A DNA stretch of 64,000 nt from Streptomyces sp. MUM 2J (GCF_022414535.1 NZ_JADWYM010000010.1:62001-126000); one strand, 5' to 3'; counted from the stretch's first letter, positions 24,709-34,519 are shown. Translations and numbers: made by a program. The notes: generated by a model not told the origin, from the sequence alone.

Positions 24709-25470
24709 GTGAAGGACGCCTTCGGTCTCCCCCAGTCCCTGCTCGTCCTCGGCGGCACGTCCAGGATCGCGCTGGCCACCACGCGCCGCCTGGTCGCGCG
24801 CCGCACCCGCACGGTGTGGCTGGCGGGCCGCCCCTCCCCCGCCCTGGACCGGGCCGCCGGGGAGCTGCGCGCCCTCGGCGCGGACGTGCGGACCGTCGAC
24901 TTCGACGCGCTCGACCCCGACTCCCACGAGACGGTGCTCGGCAAGGTCTTCGCCGAGGGCGACATCGACCTGGTACTGCTCGCCTTCGGCGTCCTCGGCG
25001 ACCAGGCGCACGACGAACGCGATCCGTCCGCGGCCGCGCGCGTCGCGCAGACCAACTACACCGGCGCGGTGGCGGCGGGCCTGGTGAGCGCGCAGGCTCT
25101 CCAGGCGCAGGGCCACGGCTCCCTGGTGGTGCTCTCGTCGGTCGCCGGGGAGCGGGCCCGCCGCGGCGACTTCATCTACGGCTCCAGCAAGGCGGGCCTG
25201 GACGCCTTCGCGCAGGGTCTGGGCGACGCGCTGCACGGCACCGGCGTGCACGTGATGGTCGTACGCCCCGGGTCCGTGCGCGCCGGGAGCGCGGCGGGCG
25301 GCCGCCGGACGCCGCTGGACAGCACGCCCGAGGAGATCGCCGCGGCGATCGAGCTGGGGCTGCGACGGCGGGCGGAGACGGTGTGGGTGCCGGGCGCCCT
25401 GCGGGCGGTCACGGCGGCGCTGCGCCACCTGCCGCGGGGGGTGTTCAGGCGACTGCCGCTCCCGCTGTGA
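24709..25470 (+). CDS. DprE2-like short-chain dehydrogenase/reductase
   Basis: An SDR of 253 aa: cofactor loop LVLGGTSRIALATTRRLVAR near residues 9-28 (GGTSxIxxA, as in DprE2), then VLLAFGVLGDQ, the catalytic Ser in VVLSSVAGERARR, and the Tyr-Lys pair in FIYGSSKAGLDAF. A final VMVVRPGSVR matches the usual substrate/cofactor stretch. In mycobacteria DprE2 reduces the 2'-keto intermediate made by DprE1. The GTG at 24709 has AGGAG 6 bases upstream. The 136-base gap to the upstream gene and same strand suggest one transcript. Confidence 0.82.
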   Translation: MKDAFGLPQSLLVLGGTSRIALATTRRLVARRTRTVWLAGRPSPALDRAAGELRALGADVRTVDFDALDPDSHETVLGKVFAEGDIDLVLLAFGVLGDQAHDERDPSAAARVAQTNYTGAVAAGLVSAQALQAQGHGSLVVLSSVAGERARRGDFIYGSSKAGLDAFAQGLGDALHGTGVHVMVVRPGSVRAGSAAGGRRTPLDSTPEEIAAAIELGLRRRAETVWVPGALRAVTAALRHLPRGVFRRLPLPL

Positions 25471-25580
25471 CGGACGGGGACGCGGCCCGTCGCCCTCGCC
25501 CGCGTCACGACCGGACGGGAGCGTGCCGGTGGGCGGCGGCGCGGGCGGGCGGCCCGCCCTCGCTCCGTCCTGCGGGGCGC

Positions 25581-26159
25581 TCAGCGGCTGGGGATCGTGC
25601 CCCGGTCCATGCAGCCGCCCTGGGGCGGCACCACCGAGCCGCCGAAGGGGAACTCACGCAGCTTGCGCCAGACGCCGTCGGCCCCCTGCTCGTACAGGGC
25701 GAACCCGGTGCACGGCCAGTCGGCCTCGTAGCCGGCGAGCTCGGCGTGGGCGCGGTCCATCGCCGCCTCGTCGATGCCGTGCGCCACGGTGACGTGCGGG
25801 TGGTAGGGGAACTGCAGCTCGCGGGCGACGGGACCGGAGGCCTCGCGGATCCGCGTCTGGAGCCGGGCGCACTCCTCGCCGCCCTCGACGACCCGCACGA
25901 ACACCACCGGCGACAGCGGACGGAAGGTGCCGGTACCGCACAGCCGCATGGGAAAGGGCCGCCCCGCCGCCGCGACCTTCGTCAGATGCGCCTCGGCGGC
26001 CGGGAGCAGGACCTCGTCGATCTCCGTCGGCGGCAGCAGGGTGACGTGCGTGGGGATACCGAAGGCAGCGGCGTCGCCGAAGCCCGCGCGCAGCTGTTGG
26101 AGCAGGCTGCCGTGAGGCTCCGGGACCGCGATCGACACACCGATCGTTACGGTCCCCAC
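25581..26159 (-). CDS. 2'-5' RNA ligase / 2H phosphoesterase family protein
   Basis: The two HxT motifs that define 2H phosphoesterases are present: IPTHVTLLPPTEI (residues about 35-47) and FPYHPHVTVAHGID (about 118-131). Between and after them are the expected beta strands (RLCGTGTFRPLSPVVFVRVV; FALYEQGADGVWRKLREFPF). Members hydrolyse 2',3'-cyclic phosphates on RNA or small nucleotides, or ligate 2'-5' ends. The exact substrate is unknown. The GTG at 26159 follows AGGAG by 5 bases. It lies 134 bases downstream of trpS on the same strand. Confidence 0.85.
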   Translation of the reverse strand: MGTVTIGVSIAVPEPHGSLLQQLRAGFGDAAAFGIPTHVTLLPPTEIDEVLLPAAEAHLTKVAAAGRPFPMRLCGTGTFRPLSPVVFVRVVEGGEECARLQTRIREASGPVARELQFPYHPHVTVAHGIDEAAMDRAHAELAGYEADWPCTGFALYEQGADGVWRKLREFPFGGSVVPPQGGCMDRGTIPSR

Positions 26160-26292
26160 GTCGTCTCCTGTCGTCAGATCGCCCGGCCGCCCCGGGCAGG
26201 GGTGGCTGCCGGGGCAGCTTCGGCTATCGACTGTACGGCGCGCGCCGCCCTGTGGGACGGTCCGGGCCGTGTGCTGTACAGCTCAGTGGGGG

Positions 26293-28074
<1,782 letters not shown>

Positions 28075-28100
28075 GGTCCGGGGTGCGCGCGCCCCGGACC
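28075..28100. terminator. bidirectional terminator between convergent genes
   Basis: GGTCCGGGG and CCCCGGACC form a 9-bp stem immediately after the plus-strand stop at 28074 and 62 bases before the glyA stop. It can serve both genes. Confidence 0.6.
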
Positions 28101-28162
28101 GGGCCCCCGGTTCCCCGGCCCGGTGCGTGCGGGATCCGGGGACCGAGGGCGGCCGGGACCGG

Positions 28163-29611
28163 TCAGCCCAGGTCGATCTCCGGGTAGAGGGGGAAGCCGG
28201 CGACGAGGTCGCCGGCCCGGCGGGAGATCTCGTCGGCGATCTTGGCATCGAGGACGTGGGACGCCTTGGAGGGGGCGCCGGACCTGGTGGTGCCGGGCTC
28301 GGCGGCCGCCAGGACGCGGTCGATGAGCGCGGCGACCTCGTCCATCTCGGCGGTGCCCAGGCCGCGGGTGGTCAGGGCGGGGGTGCCGACGCGGATGCCG
28401 GAGGTGTACCAGGCGCCGTTGGGGTCGGCCGGGATGGCGTTGCGGTTGGTGACGATGCCGGAGTCGAGGAGCGCCTGCTCGGCCTGGCGGCCGGTGAGGC
28501 CGTAGGAGGAGGCGACGTCGATCAGGTTGAGGTGGTTGTCCGTGCCCCCGGTGACCAGGGTCGCTCCGCGCCGCATCAGTCCCTCGGCCAGGGCGCGGGA
28601 GTTGACGACGATGCGCTGGGCGTAGTCGCGGAAGGAGGGCCGGCGGGCCTCGGCGAGGGCGACGGCCTTGGCGGCCATGACGTGCGGGAGGGGACCGCCG
28701 AGGACCATCGGGCAGCCGCGGTCGACCTGGTCCCTGAGGGAGTCGTCGCACAGGACCATGCCGCCGCGCGGGCCGCGCAGCGACTTGTGGGTGGTGGTCG
28801 TGACGATCTGGGCGTGCGGGACCGGGTCGAAGTCCCCGGTGAGGACCTTGCCCGCGACCAGGCCGGCGAAGTGGGCCATGTCGACCATGAGCGTGGCGCC
28901 GACCTCGTCGGCGATCTCCCGCATGATCCGGAAGTTCACCAGGCGCGGGTAGGCCGAGTAGCCGGCGACGACGATCAGCGGCTTGAACGCGCGGGCCTGG
29001 GCGCGCAGCGCCTCGTAGTCGATGAGACCGGTGGCCGGGTCGGTGCCGTAGGAGCGCTGGTCGAACATCTTGCCGGAGATGTTCGGGCGGAAGCCGTGGG
29101 TGAGGTGGCCGCCGGCGTCCAGGGACATGCCGAGCATGCGCTGGTTGCCGAACGCCTGCCGCAGTTCGGCCCAGTCGGCGTCGGTGAGGTCGTTGATCTG
29201 GCGGACGCCGGTCCGCTCCAGGAAGGGCACCTCGACGCGGTCGGCGAGGATCGCCCAGAAGGCGACGAGGTTGGCGTCGATGCCGGAGTGCGGCTGGACG
29301 TAGGCGTGCCGGGCGCCGAAGAGTTCGCGGGCGTGCTCGGCGGCGAGGGACTCGACGGTGTCCACGTTGCGGCAGCCGGCGTAGAAGCGACGGCCGACGG
29401 TGCCCTCGGCGTACTTGTCGCTGAACCAGTTGCCCATCGCCAGCAGGGTGGCCGGGGAGGCGTAGTTCTCGGAGGCGATCAGCTTGAGCATCTCGCGCTG
29501 GTCACCGACCTCCTGGCGGATCGCGTCGGCGACCCGGGGCTCGACGGCGCCGATGACGTCGAGGGCGGCACGGTAGGCGGTGGACTCGGTGGAGAGAGGT
29601 TCGGCTGGCAT
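28163..29611 (-). CDS. glyA: serine hydroxymethyltransferase, long form
   Basis: PLP enzyme converting serine plus tetrahydrofolate to glycine plus 5,10-methylene-THF. Family blocks: [64 protein letters not shown], and the PLP-lysine motif [14 protein letters not shown]. At 482 aa it is about 60 residues longer than E. coli GlyA; the extra sequence follows [19 protein letters not shown], an insert I have seen only in actinomycete paralogues. The start ATG is preceded by GGAGG inside GGAGGTCCTCC. Its leader carries a ZTP riboswitch (29651-29727), so expression should rise when 10-formyl-THF is short. Confidence 0.95.
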   Translation of the reverse strand: MPAEPLSTESTAYRAALDVIGAVEPRVADAIRQEVGDQREMLKLIASENYASPATLLAMGNWFSDKYAEGTVGRRFYAGCRNVDTVESLAAEHARELFGARHAYVQPHSGIDANLVAFWAILADRVEVPFLERTGVRQINDLTDADWAELRQAFGNQRMLGMSLDAGGHLTHGFRPNISGKMFDQRSYGTDPATGLIDYEALRAQARAFKPLIVVAGYSAYPRLVNFRIMREIADEVGATLMVDMAHFAGLVAGKVLTGDFDPVPHAQIVTTTTHKSLRGPRGGMVLCDDSLRDQVDRGCPMVLGGPLPHVMAAKAVALAEARRPSFRDYAQRIVVNSRALAEGLMRRGATLVTGGTDNHLNLIDVASSYGLTGRQAEQALLDSGIVTNRNAIPADPNGAWYTSGIRVGTPALTTRGLGTAEMDEVAALIDRVLAAAEPGTTRSGAPSKASHVLDAKIADEISRRAGDLVAGFPLYPEIDLG

Positions 29612-29650
29612 GGAGGACCTCCGGACGTCGGCGTTCAGCGTTCACGGTAC

Positions 29651-29727
29651 GGCCCAGGCGCACGGCACTGTGTCACTCGGGCCGCTCCCCGATGGTCCGT
29701 CCCATCCCAGCGCGCCAGTCACGACCC
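29651..29727 (-). promoter_or_regulatory. ZTP (pfl) riboswitch controlling glyA
   Basis: On the minus strand the leader has the diagnostic ZTP-riboswitch blocks in order: GGGTCGTGACTGGCG at the 5' side, then a small hairpin, CGGGGAGCG, a second variable hairpin, and GCGCCTGGGCC as the 3' pseudoknot/ligand half. This motif binds ZTP or ZMP (AICAR), which accumulate when 10-formyl-THF limits purine synthesis, and turns on one-carbon genes. The 3' end lies 39 bases before the glyA start. The ribosome site GGAGG lies in a small self-complementary stretch, so translational control is plausible. Confidence 0.88.
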
Positions 29728-29800
29728 GGCCGCCAGCCTACCGGGGGCCGCACGGGCAAAGATCCCCCGTCCACCATGCGGGCGAGGCGCCGGACATGCG

Positions 29801-29836
29801 GAAGGTCCCCCGGCCGCGACGGGCCGGGGGACCTTC
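29801..29836 (-). terminator. 15-bp terminator hairpin upstream of the glyA transcription unit
   Basis: GAAGGTCCCCCGGCC and its exact complement pair around GCGACG. It follows the structured element at 29837-29906 without a gap on the minus strand, and could end that RNA or the operon at 29971-31503, separating it from glyA. Confidence 0.75.
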
Positions 29837-29906
29837 GGTGGAGCGCTGGGCAGGCCTTGCACCTGCATCTCCCCGCAGGAAGCGGGGCGTCTTTCCTTGG
29901 ACCACC
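29837..29906 (-). ncRNA. candidate structured RNA with pseudoknot, unidentified
   Basis: A 70-base segment folds compactly on paper. GGTGG (29837-29841) and CCACC (29902-29906) close it. Inside are a 6-bp stem CCCCGC/GCGGGG with loop AGGAA (29871-29887), and a 5-bp stem GCAGG/CCTGC with a 7-base loop (29850-29866). The 5-base loop is exactly complementary to TTCCT at 29893-29897, giving an H-type pseudoknot. A 15-bp terminator follows directly on the minus strand, which suggests that strand is transcribed. It is not a tRNA: no TTCRA loop, and the D-arm fails. The region from 29907 to 29970 shows no gene. Confidence 0.45.
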
Positions 29907-29970
29907 AACGCAGCATCAGCCGCCACCCGATCGGGTGACCGGCTCAAGATCCAGTGTAGCGCACACTCCG

Positions 29971-31155
29971 TCAGAGGATCACGTGCGGCAGGAACCGGGC
30001 GTACGCGTCCGTCACCAGACCGGAGGACTCGCGGATGCCGAGGCCGGCCGGCTCCTCCCCGACCACCCAGGCGCCGAGGACGACGTGGTGGCCGTCGAAG
30101 GCGGGCAGCGGGGCCAGTTGCTGGTAGCAGCAGGCCTCCTCCCGTGCGACCGGTGCGGTGCCGGGGGCGTGCACGGTGACGCCCGCGCCCTCGCGGCCCA
30201 GCAGCGGCTTGGCCACGTACCCCTGGCGGGCGGCGAGTCCGCGGGGGCCGTCCAGGTGCGCGGGCAGGAGGTTGGGGTGGCCGGGGTAGAGGTCCCACAG
30301 GATCGCCAGCAGGGCCTTGTTGCTCAGGAGCATCTTCCAGGCCGGCTCGATCCACAGGGTGCTGCCCGTGCCGCCGCCGTTGTCGAGGGTGGAGAGGACG
30401 TGGTCGGCGAAGCGGTCCTCGGTCATCCACTCCCACGGGTACAGCTTGAAGCAGCTGCGGATGAAGCGGAGCCGCCGGTCGACGAAACGGCCGGACAGCG
30501 GGTCCCAGCCGATCTCCTCCATGGAGATCCAGTCGGTGTCCAGGCCGGCCTGCTCGGCGGTCTCCTTGAGGTAGGCGACCGTCATGAGGTCCTCGCCGAG
30601 TTCGTCGGCACTGGAGTGCGCGAAGTGCAGCGGTCCGCCCGGCGGAAGGAGGGTGCCCTGCTCCTTCCAGGCGGCGACGAGGCGCTCGTGGAGGGAGTTC
30701 CACTGGTCGGCGTCCGGGAAGCGGTCCTCCATCCAGAACCACTGCGGGGACGCGGCCTCCACCAGGGAGGTGGGGGTGTCGGCGTTGTACTCCAGGAGCT
30801 TCGCCGGCTCGGTGCCGTCGTAGCGCAGGTCGAACCGGCCGTAGACGGAGGGGAGTTCGGCGCGCCGGTGCCAGGCCTCGGCGACCGCGGCGGCGAGGCG
30901 GGGGTCGGTGATGCCGAGGTCGGCGAAACGGTTCTCCGTGACGATGTGGTCCGCCGCGGCCAGGCACATCCGGTGCAGTTCCCCGACGGTCCGCTCCAGC
31001 GCCTCGACCTCGGCGAGGGAGAAGGAGTAGTAGGCGCTCTCGTCCCAGTAGGGGCGCAGGGAGTCGTCGGGGTGGCGGGTCAGGGGATAGATCAGGCCCT
31101 GTTCCTCGACGATCCGCTGCCAGCCGGGGCGCGGGGTGATGGTGTGTCGCCTCAC
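29971..31155 (-). CDS. glutathionylspermidine synthase-family ATP-grasp protein (YgiC/YjfC-like)
   Basis: ATP-grasp ligase-like protein of 394 aa matching the synthetase domain of glutathionylspermidine synthase: LIYPLTRHPDDSLRPYWDES, YGRFDLRYDGTEPAKLLEYN (substrate/ATP site), ADTPTSLVEAASPQWFW, KLYPWEWMTEDRF, WIEPAWKMLLSNKALLAILW and AKPLLGREGAGVTV, which provides the metal/ATP ligands. Stand-alone members such as E. coli YgiC join amide bonds on an unknown peptide or protein and do not make glutathionylspermidine. Streptomyces lacks glutathione, which argues for another substrate. It starts 12 bases after the upstream lipoprotein gene, an arrangement like ygiB-ygiC. Confidence 0.88.
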   Translation of the reverse strand: MRRHTITPRPGWQRIVEEQGLIYPLTRHPDDSLRPYWDESAYYSFSLAEVEALERTVGELHRMCLAAADHIVTENRFADLGITDPRLAAAVAEAWHRRAELPSVYGRFDLRYDGTEPAKLLEYNADTPTSLVEAASPQWFWMEDRFPDADQWNSLHERLVAAWKEQGTLLPPGGPLHFAHSSADELGEDLMTVAYLKETAEQAGLDTDWISMEEIGWDPLSGRFVDRRLRFIRSCFKLYPWEWMTEDRFADHVLSTLDNGGGTGSTLWIEPAWKMLLSNKALLAILWDLYPGHPNLLPAHLDGPRGLAARQGYVAKPLLGREGAGVTVHAPGTAPVAREEACCYQQLAPLPAFDGHHVVLGAWVVGEEPAGLGIRESSGLVTDAYARFLPHVIL

Positions 31156-31167
31156 GGGTCGGCGCCC

Positions 31168-31503
31168 TCAGCCGCCGGAGCCGGACTTGCCGCCGCCGAA
31201 ACCGCCGCGGTCGACACGGCTGCTGCCGCCGGAGCCGCCCTTGCCGGGCCTGACGAAGGAACCGCCGCTCACGAAGCCGTTCTTCTTGCTGCCGCCGTAG
31301 TACCAGGAACCGGTGGACTTCGCCCCGCTCGACGAGCAGTTCTTGTCGGAGACGACCCGGTAGCCGTTGGAGAGGGTGTAACTGCCCGGATCCACACAGC
31401 GCTTGTCCGGATCGGAGGAACACGCGGTGAGCGCGGCGGCGAGCAGGCCCATGCCCCCGAGCGCGACCGTGGTCGACCGTAGTTGCCGGCGTGCGTCCGC
31501 CAT
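31168..31503 (-). CDS. small lipoprotein, YgiB-like partner
   Basis: A lipoprotein signal with lipobox LLAAALTACSSD (acylated Cys about residue 28) is followed by a Cys-bearing domain (CVDPGSYTLSNGYRVVSDKN) and a Gly/Ser-rich C-terminus with repeated GGSS, GGFGGG words. The layout matches the YgiB/DUF1190 class of lipoproteins that are encoded beside YgiC ATP-grasp ligases. A repetitive Gly/Ser tail ending in GGG could be the acceptor of the ligase; this is inference. It is the first gene of a two-gene operon with the ATP-grasp gene. Confidence 0.75.
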   Translation of the reverse strand: MADARRQLRSTTVALGGMGLLAAALTACSSDPDKRCVDPGSYTLSNGYRVVSDKNCSSSGAKSTGSWYYGGSKKNGFVSGGSFVRPGKGGSGGSSRVDRGGFGGGKSGSGG

Positions 31504-31620
31504 GTTCGTCTCCCCGTCGGTGTGCCGTGACGCGCCGCGGGCGCGTCCCGCGCGGCACGTTGCGGTGCGGTGCCGACGGGCGCGGTCACCGCGGCGGTGC
31601 GCCGTTCTCGGCGGCCCAGC

Positions 31621-33012
31621 CTAGGGCAACACCCGGCACAGGGCCTCCAGAGCCCCGTTCCACGTGTGGTCGGGCGGCGTCCCGTAGCCGACGACGAGGG
31701 CGTCCGTACGGGGGCCGGCGCCGGCCAGCGGGTGGCGGAAGCGGGCGAGACCGGGTACGGCGAGGCCCTGCCAGGCGGCGGCCCGGACGACCGACTGCTC
31801 GGTGCCGGGTGGGAGGCGCAGCACTGCGTGCAGCCCGGCCGCGATGCCGGTGACCGCCACCCGGGGCGCCCGTTCGGCGAGGGCGGCGACGAGGGCGTCC
31901 CGGCGGCGCCGGTAGCGCAGCCGGGCGGCGCGGACGTGGCGGTCGTAGGCACCCGAGGAGAGGAACTCGGCGAGGGTCAGCTGGTCGAGGACGCCGACCG
32001 AGCCGGCACCGCCGCGTTCGAGCACCTCCGCTACCAGCGACGGCGGCAGCACCATCCAGCCCAGGCGCAGTCCCGGGGCGAGGGACTTGCTGGCGGTGCC
32101 GAGGTAGACCACGTGGTCGGGATCGAGGTCCTGGAGCGCGCCGACGGGCTGGCGGTCGTAGCGGAACTCGCCGTCGTAGTCGTCTTCCAGGATCAGTCCG
32201 CCCGTCCGCCGTGCCCAGTCGACGGCGGCGGCGCGGTGCCCGGGGTGCAGGGCGCCGCCGAGCGGGAACTGGTGGGAGGGGTTCAGCAGGACCGCGCGGG
32301 CGTCGCCGAGACCGTCGACGCGGGTGCCGCGGTCGTCGTGCGGCAGCGGGGTGGTGGCCAGGCCGGAGCGGGCCACCAGGTCCCAGTGGATGTCCAGGCC
32401 GTACGGCTCGACGGCGAGGGTGCGCAGGCCGCGCGCGAGCAGCACCTCGGTCAGCAGCATCAGGCCGCCCGCGAAGCCGTTGCAGACGACGATGCGGTCG
32501 GGGTCGGCGCGCACGCCCCGGGCGCGGGCGAGGTAGCCGGCGAGCGCGGTGCGCAGTTCGACGCGCCCACGGGGGTCGCCGTAGCCGAGGGCGTCGCCGG
32601 GGGCGGCCGAGAGGGCGCGGCGCGCGGCGCGCAGCCACTCGGCGCGCGGGAACGAGGCCAGGTCGGGGGTGCCGGGGTAGAGGTTGTACGCCGGCCGGCC
32701 CGGCTCGCGGCGCCGTGGGGCGGACCGCTGCGGGCGGCGGGGCGCGGCCGCCCGCTCCGCCACGCGGGTGCCGGAGCCCTGACGGGCGGTCAGCCAGCCC
32801 TCGGCGACCAGGTCGGCGTAGGCGTCGGCGACCGTGTTGCGGGCGATGCCCAGGTCGGCGGCGAGGGAGCGGGAGGACGGCAGCCGGGTGCCGGGGGCGA
32901 GGCGCCCGGTGCGGACCGCCTCGCGCAGGGCGTCGGTCAGGCCGCGCCGCACGCCCGGTCCGGCCGGTGCCACATGGAGGTCGATGCCGAAAGCGGCCCA
33001 TGGTTTCGCCAT
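31621..33012 (-). CDS. MocR/PdxR-type GntR-aminotransferase fusion regulator
   Basis: The N-terminal 80 residues form a GntR winged helix (LREAVRTGRLAPGTRLPSSR, SLAADLGIARNTVADAYADL, EGWLTARQGSGTRV). After a linker comes a fold-type I aminotransferase domain of about 350 residues: DALGYGDPRGRVELRTALAG, IVVCNGFAGGLMLLTEVLLA, LLNPSHQFPLGGALHPG, EDDYDGEFRYDRQPVGALQD and YLGTASKSLAPGLRLGWMVL, whose Lys in SKS is the PLP lysine. MocR proteins use PLP or an amino compound as effector. It is divergent, with only 47 bases between its start and the AhpD-like gene, so it very likely controls that gene. Confidence 0.92.
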   Translation of the reverse strand: MAKPWAAFGIDLHVAPAGPGVRRGLTDALREAVRTGRLAPGTRLPSSRSLAADLGIARNTVADAYADLVAEGWLTARQGSGTRVAERAAAPRRPQRSAPRRREPGRPAYNLYPGTPDLASFPRAEWLRAARRALSAAPGDALGYGDPRGRVELRTALAGYLARARGVRADPDRIVVCNGFAGGLMLLTEVLLARGLRTLAVEPYGLDIHWDLVARSGLATTPLPHDDRGTRVDGLGDARAVLLNPSHQFPLGGALHPGHRAAAVDWARRTGGLILEDDYDGEFRYDRQPVGALQDLDPDHVVYLGTASKSLAPGLRLGWMVLPPSLVAEVLERGGAGSVGVLDQLTLAEFLSSGAYDRHVRAARLRYRRRRDALVAALAERAPRVAVTGIAAGLHAVLRLPPGTEQSVVRAAAWQGLAVPGLARFRHPLAGAGPRTDALVVGYGTPPDHTWNGALEALCRVLP

Positions 33013-33059
33013 GGAAATGGACCATACTCCTGGGCTTCTTGCCTCCTAGGGTCGAGGAC

Positions 33060-33614
33060 ATGACGACGACCACGCAGAACGCACGGACCACGCAGACCTC
33101 GCGGACCGCAGGGGCCCCGGCCGGCACGGCGGCAGACGCGTACGCCCCCGAGGCCGCCCCCCGCCTGAACTGGGCCGAGCACGCCCCGCAGGTCTACAAG
33201 GCGATGGTCCGCCTGGACGGCGCCGCCAGGCAGGACCTGGACCCCAAACTGCACGAGCTGGTGAAGATCCGCGCCTCGCAGATCAACCACTGCGCCTTCT
33301 GCCTCGACATGCACACCAAGGACGCGCTGGCGGCCGGCGAGAGCATCGAGCGGATCGTGCAGCTCGACGCCTGGGAGGAGTCCCGGCACTTCTACACGGT
33401 CAAGGAGCTCGCCGCCCTGGAACTGACCGAGGCCGTCACGGTGCTGACCGACGGCTCCGTGCCGGACGAGGTGTACGCCCGCGCCGCCGCGCACTTCGAG
33501 GAGGCGGAGCTGGCCCAGCTGATCGCCGCGATCACGGTGATCAACGCCTGGAACCGGTTCGCGGTGACGTGCCGGATGACCCCCGGTCACTACCGGCCGG
33601 GCCAGTACGCGTGA
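33060..33614 (+). CDS. AhpD-like carboxymuconolactone decarboxylase-family protein
   Basis: A 184-aa helical protein with a Thr/Ala-rich N-terminus and then the CMD domain: YKAMVRLDGAARQDLDPKLH, ELVKIRASQINHCAFCLDMH. The CxxC in NHCAFCLDMH with the following His is the AhpD peroxidase signature, so a thiol-dependent peroxidase or reductase activity is likely. EESRHFYTVKELAALELTEA and AAITVINAWNRFAVTCRMTP complete the domain. The 47-base gap to the divergent MocR gene contains ATGGACCAT, a short palindrome possibly bound by MocR. The gene ends at a stop overlapped by an alternative GTG of the next gene. Confidence 0.9.
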   Translation: MTTTTQNARTTQTSRTAGAPAGTAADAYAPEAAPRLNWAEHAPQVYKAMVRLDGAARQDLDPKLHELVKIRASQINHCAFCLDMHTKDALAAGESIERIVQLDAWEESRHFYTVKELAALELTEAVTVLTDGSVPDEVYARAAAHFEEAELAQLIAAITVINAWNRFAVTCRMTPGHYRPGQYA

Positions 33615-33643
33615 CGGCCGGCCACCGGGACGGGGAGCAGAAC

Positions 33644-34366
33644 GTGACGACGGGGACCGAGACGTTCCGGGCCCTGCACCGAAGCCGGCCGCCGGGCGAC
33701 CCGCTCGTGCTGCCCGGCCCCTGGGACGCCGCCTCCGCCCAGGTCTTCGTGGCGGCCGGGTTCCCGGCACTGGCGACGCCCAGCGCCGGCATCGCCGCCG
33801 CCCTCGGGTACGAGGACGGGCGGACCCCGGCCGACGAGATGTTCGCGGCGGTGGCCAGGATCGCGCGGGCCGTGGACGTGCCGGTGTCCGCGGACGTGGA
33901 GGGCGGCTACGGGTTCGCGCCGAAGGAGCTGGTGGAACGGCTGCTGGAGGCCGGCGCGGTGGGCTGCAACCTGGAGGATTCCGAGGGCGGGGTCCTCAAG
34001 GACCCCCGGCGGCACGCCGAGTGGCTCGCCGAGGTGCGGGGGGCGGCCGGTGACCGGCTGTTCGTCAACGCCCGCATCGACACGTTCCTGCACGGGGCCG
34101 GCGACCCGGACCGCACCATCGAGCGGGCCGCCCTGTACGTCGCGGCGGGCGCCGACTGCGTCTACCCGATCCTCGCCCCGGTGGGCCTGCTGCCGCTGCT
34201 GCGGGCCGGGATCGAGGGCCCCCTCAACGTCTTCGCCCGGTACGGCGAAGGCCCCTCCCCCGCCGAGCTGGGCGAGGGAGGGGCCACGCGGGTCACCTTC
34301 GGGCCGGGGCTGCTGCACGCCGCGTCGGACGCGCTGCGGGTGGCCGCCGCCCGGATCCGGGGATGA
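33644..34366 (+). CDS. isocitrate lyase/PEP mutase superfamily protein
   Basis: A beta/alpha barrel of 240 aa with the superfamily blocks: LVLPGPWDAASAQVFVAAGF, ALATPSAGIAAALGYEDG, PVSADVEGGYGFAPKELVER (Asp/Glu metal ligands), GCNLEDSEGG and LFVNARIDTFL (Arg-Asp). Members act on 2-oxo/phosphonate acids as lyases or mutases; this short form is usually annotated only to the family level. The GTG at 33644 has GGGGAG about 7 bases upstream; an in-frame GTG at 33611 overlapping the previous stop is an alternative. It is in an operon with the AhpD-like gene under likely MocR control. Confidence 0.85.
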   Translation: MTTGTETFRALHRSRPPGDPLVLPGPWDAASAQVFVAAGFPALATPSAGIAAALGYEDGRTPADEMFAAVARIARAVDVPVSADVEGGYGFAPKELVERLLEAGAVGCNLEDSEGGVLKDPRRHAEWLAEVRGAAGDRLFVNARIDTFLHGAGDPDRTIERAALYVAAGADCVYPILAPVGLLPLLRAGIEGPLNVFARYGEGPSPAELGEGGATRVTFGPGLLHAASDALRVAAARIRG

Positions 34367-34371
34367 CGGCG

Positions 34372-34406
34372 GCCCGGGACCGGGGCGCGAACGCCCGGTC
34401 CCGGGC
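34372..34406. terminator. convergent terminator
   Basis: GCCCGGGACCGGGG(CG) and CGCCCGGTCCCGGGC pair with one bulged G, just after the stop at 34366 and 114 bases before the stop of the convergent betaine-binding protein gene. Further similar GC-rich repeats (CCCGGGACCGGGCGG) follow. Confidence 0.6.
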
Positions 34407-34519
34407 ACGGGTCCGCCCGGGACCGGGCGGGGGAGCCGGAACACCGCGGGCGAGCCCGCACCACCGCCGGGGCGACGGCCACCGGGATCCGGGGCCGCCC
34501 GCGGCGTTCCCGCCGGCTG

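Noticed and set aside
29837..29906. tRNA-like element (about 71 bases, ends in ACCACCA on the plus strand)
   Set aside because: No TTCRA T-loop, no credible D-arm and the acceptor stem pairs for only 5 bases on either strand. Kept instead as a candidate non-tRNA structured RNA.
29692..31482. 596-codon plus-strand frame over the ATP-grasp and lipoprotein genes
   Set aside because: Mirror frame; the minus strand carries clear ATP-grasp and lipobox motifs.
33611..33643. Upstream GTG start of the PEP-mutase-like gene
   Set aside because: Possible by overlap with the previous stop, but the later GTG has a proper ribosome site and gives the usual length.
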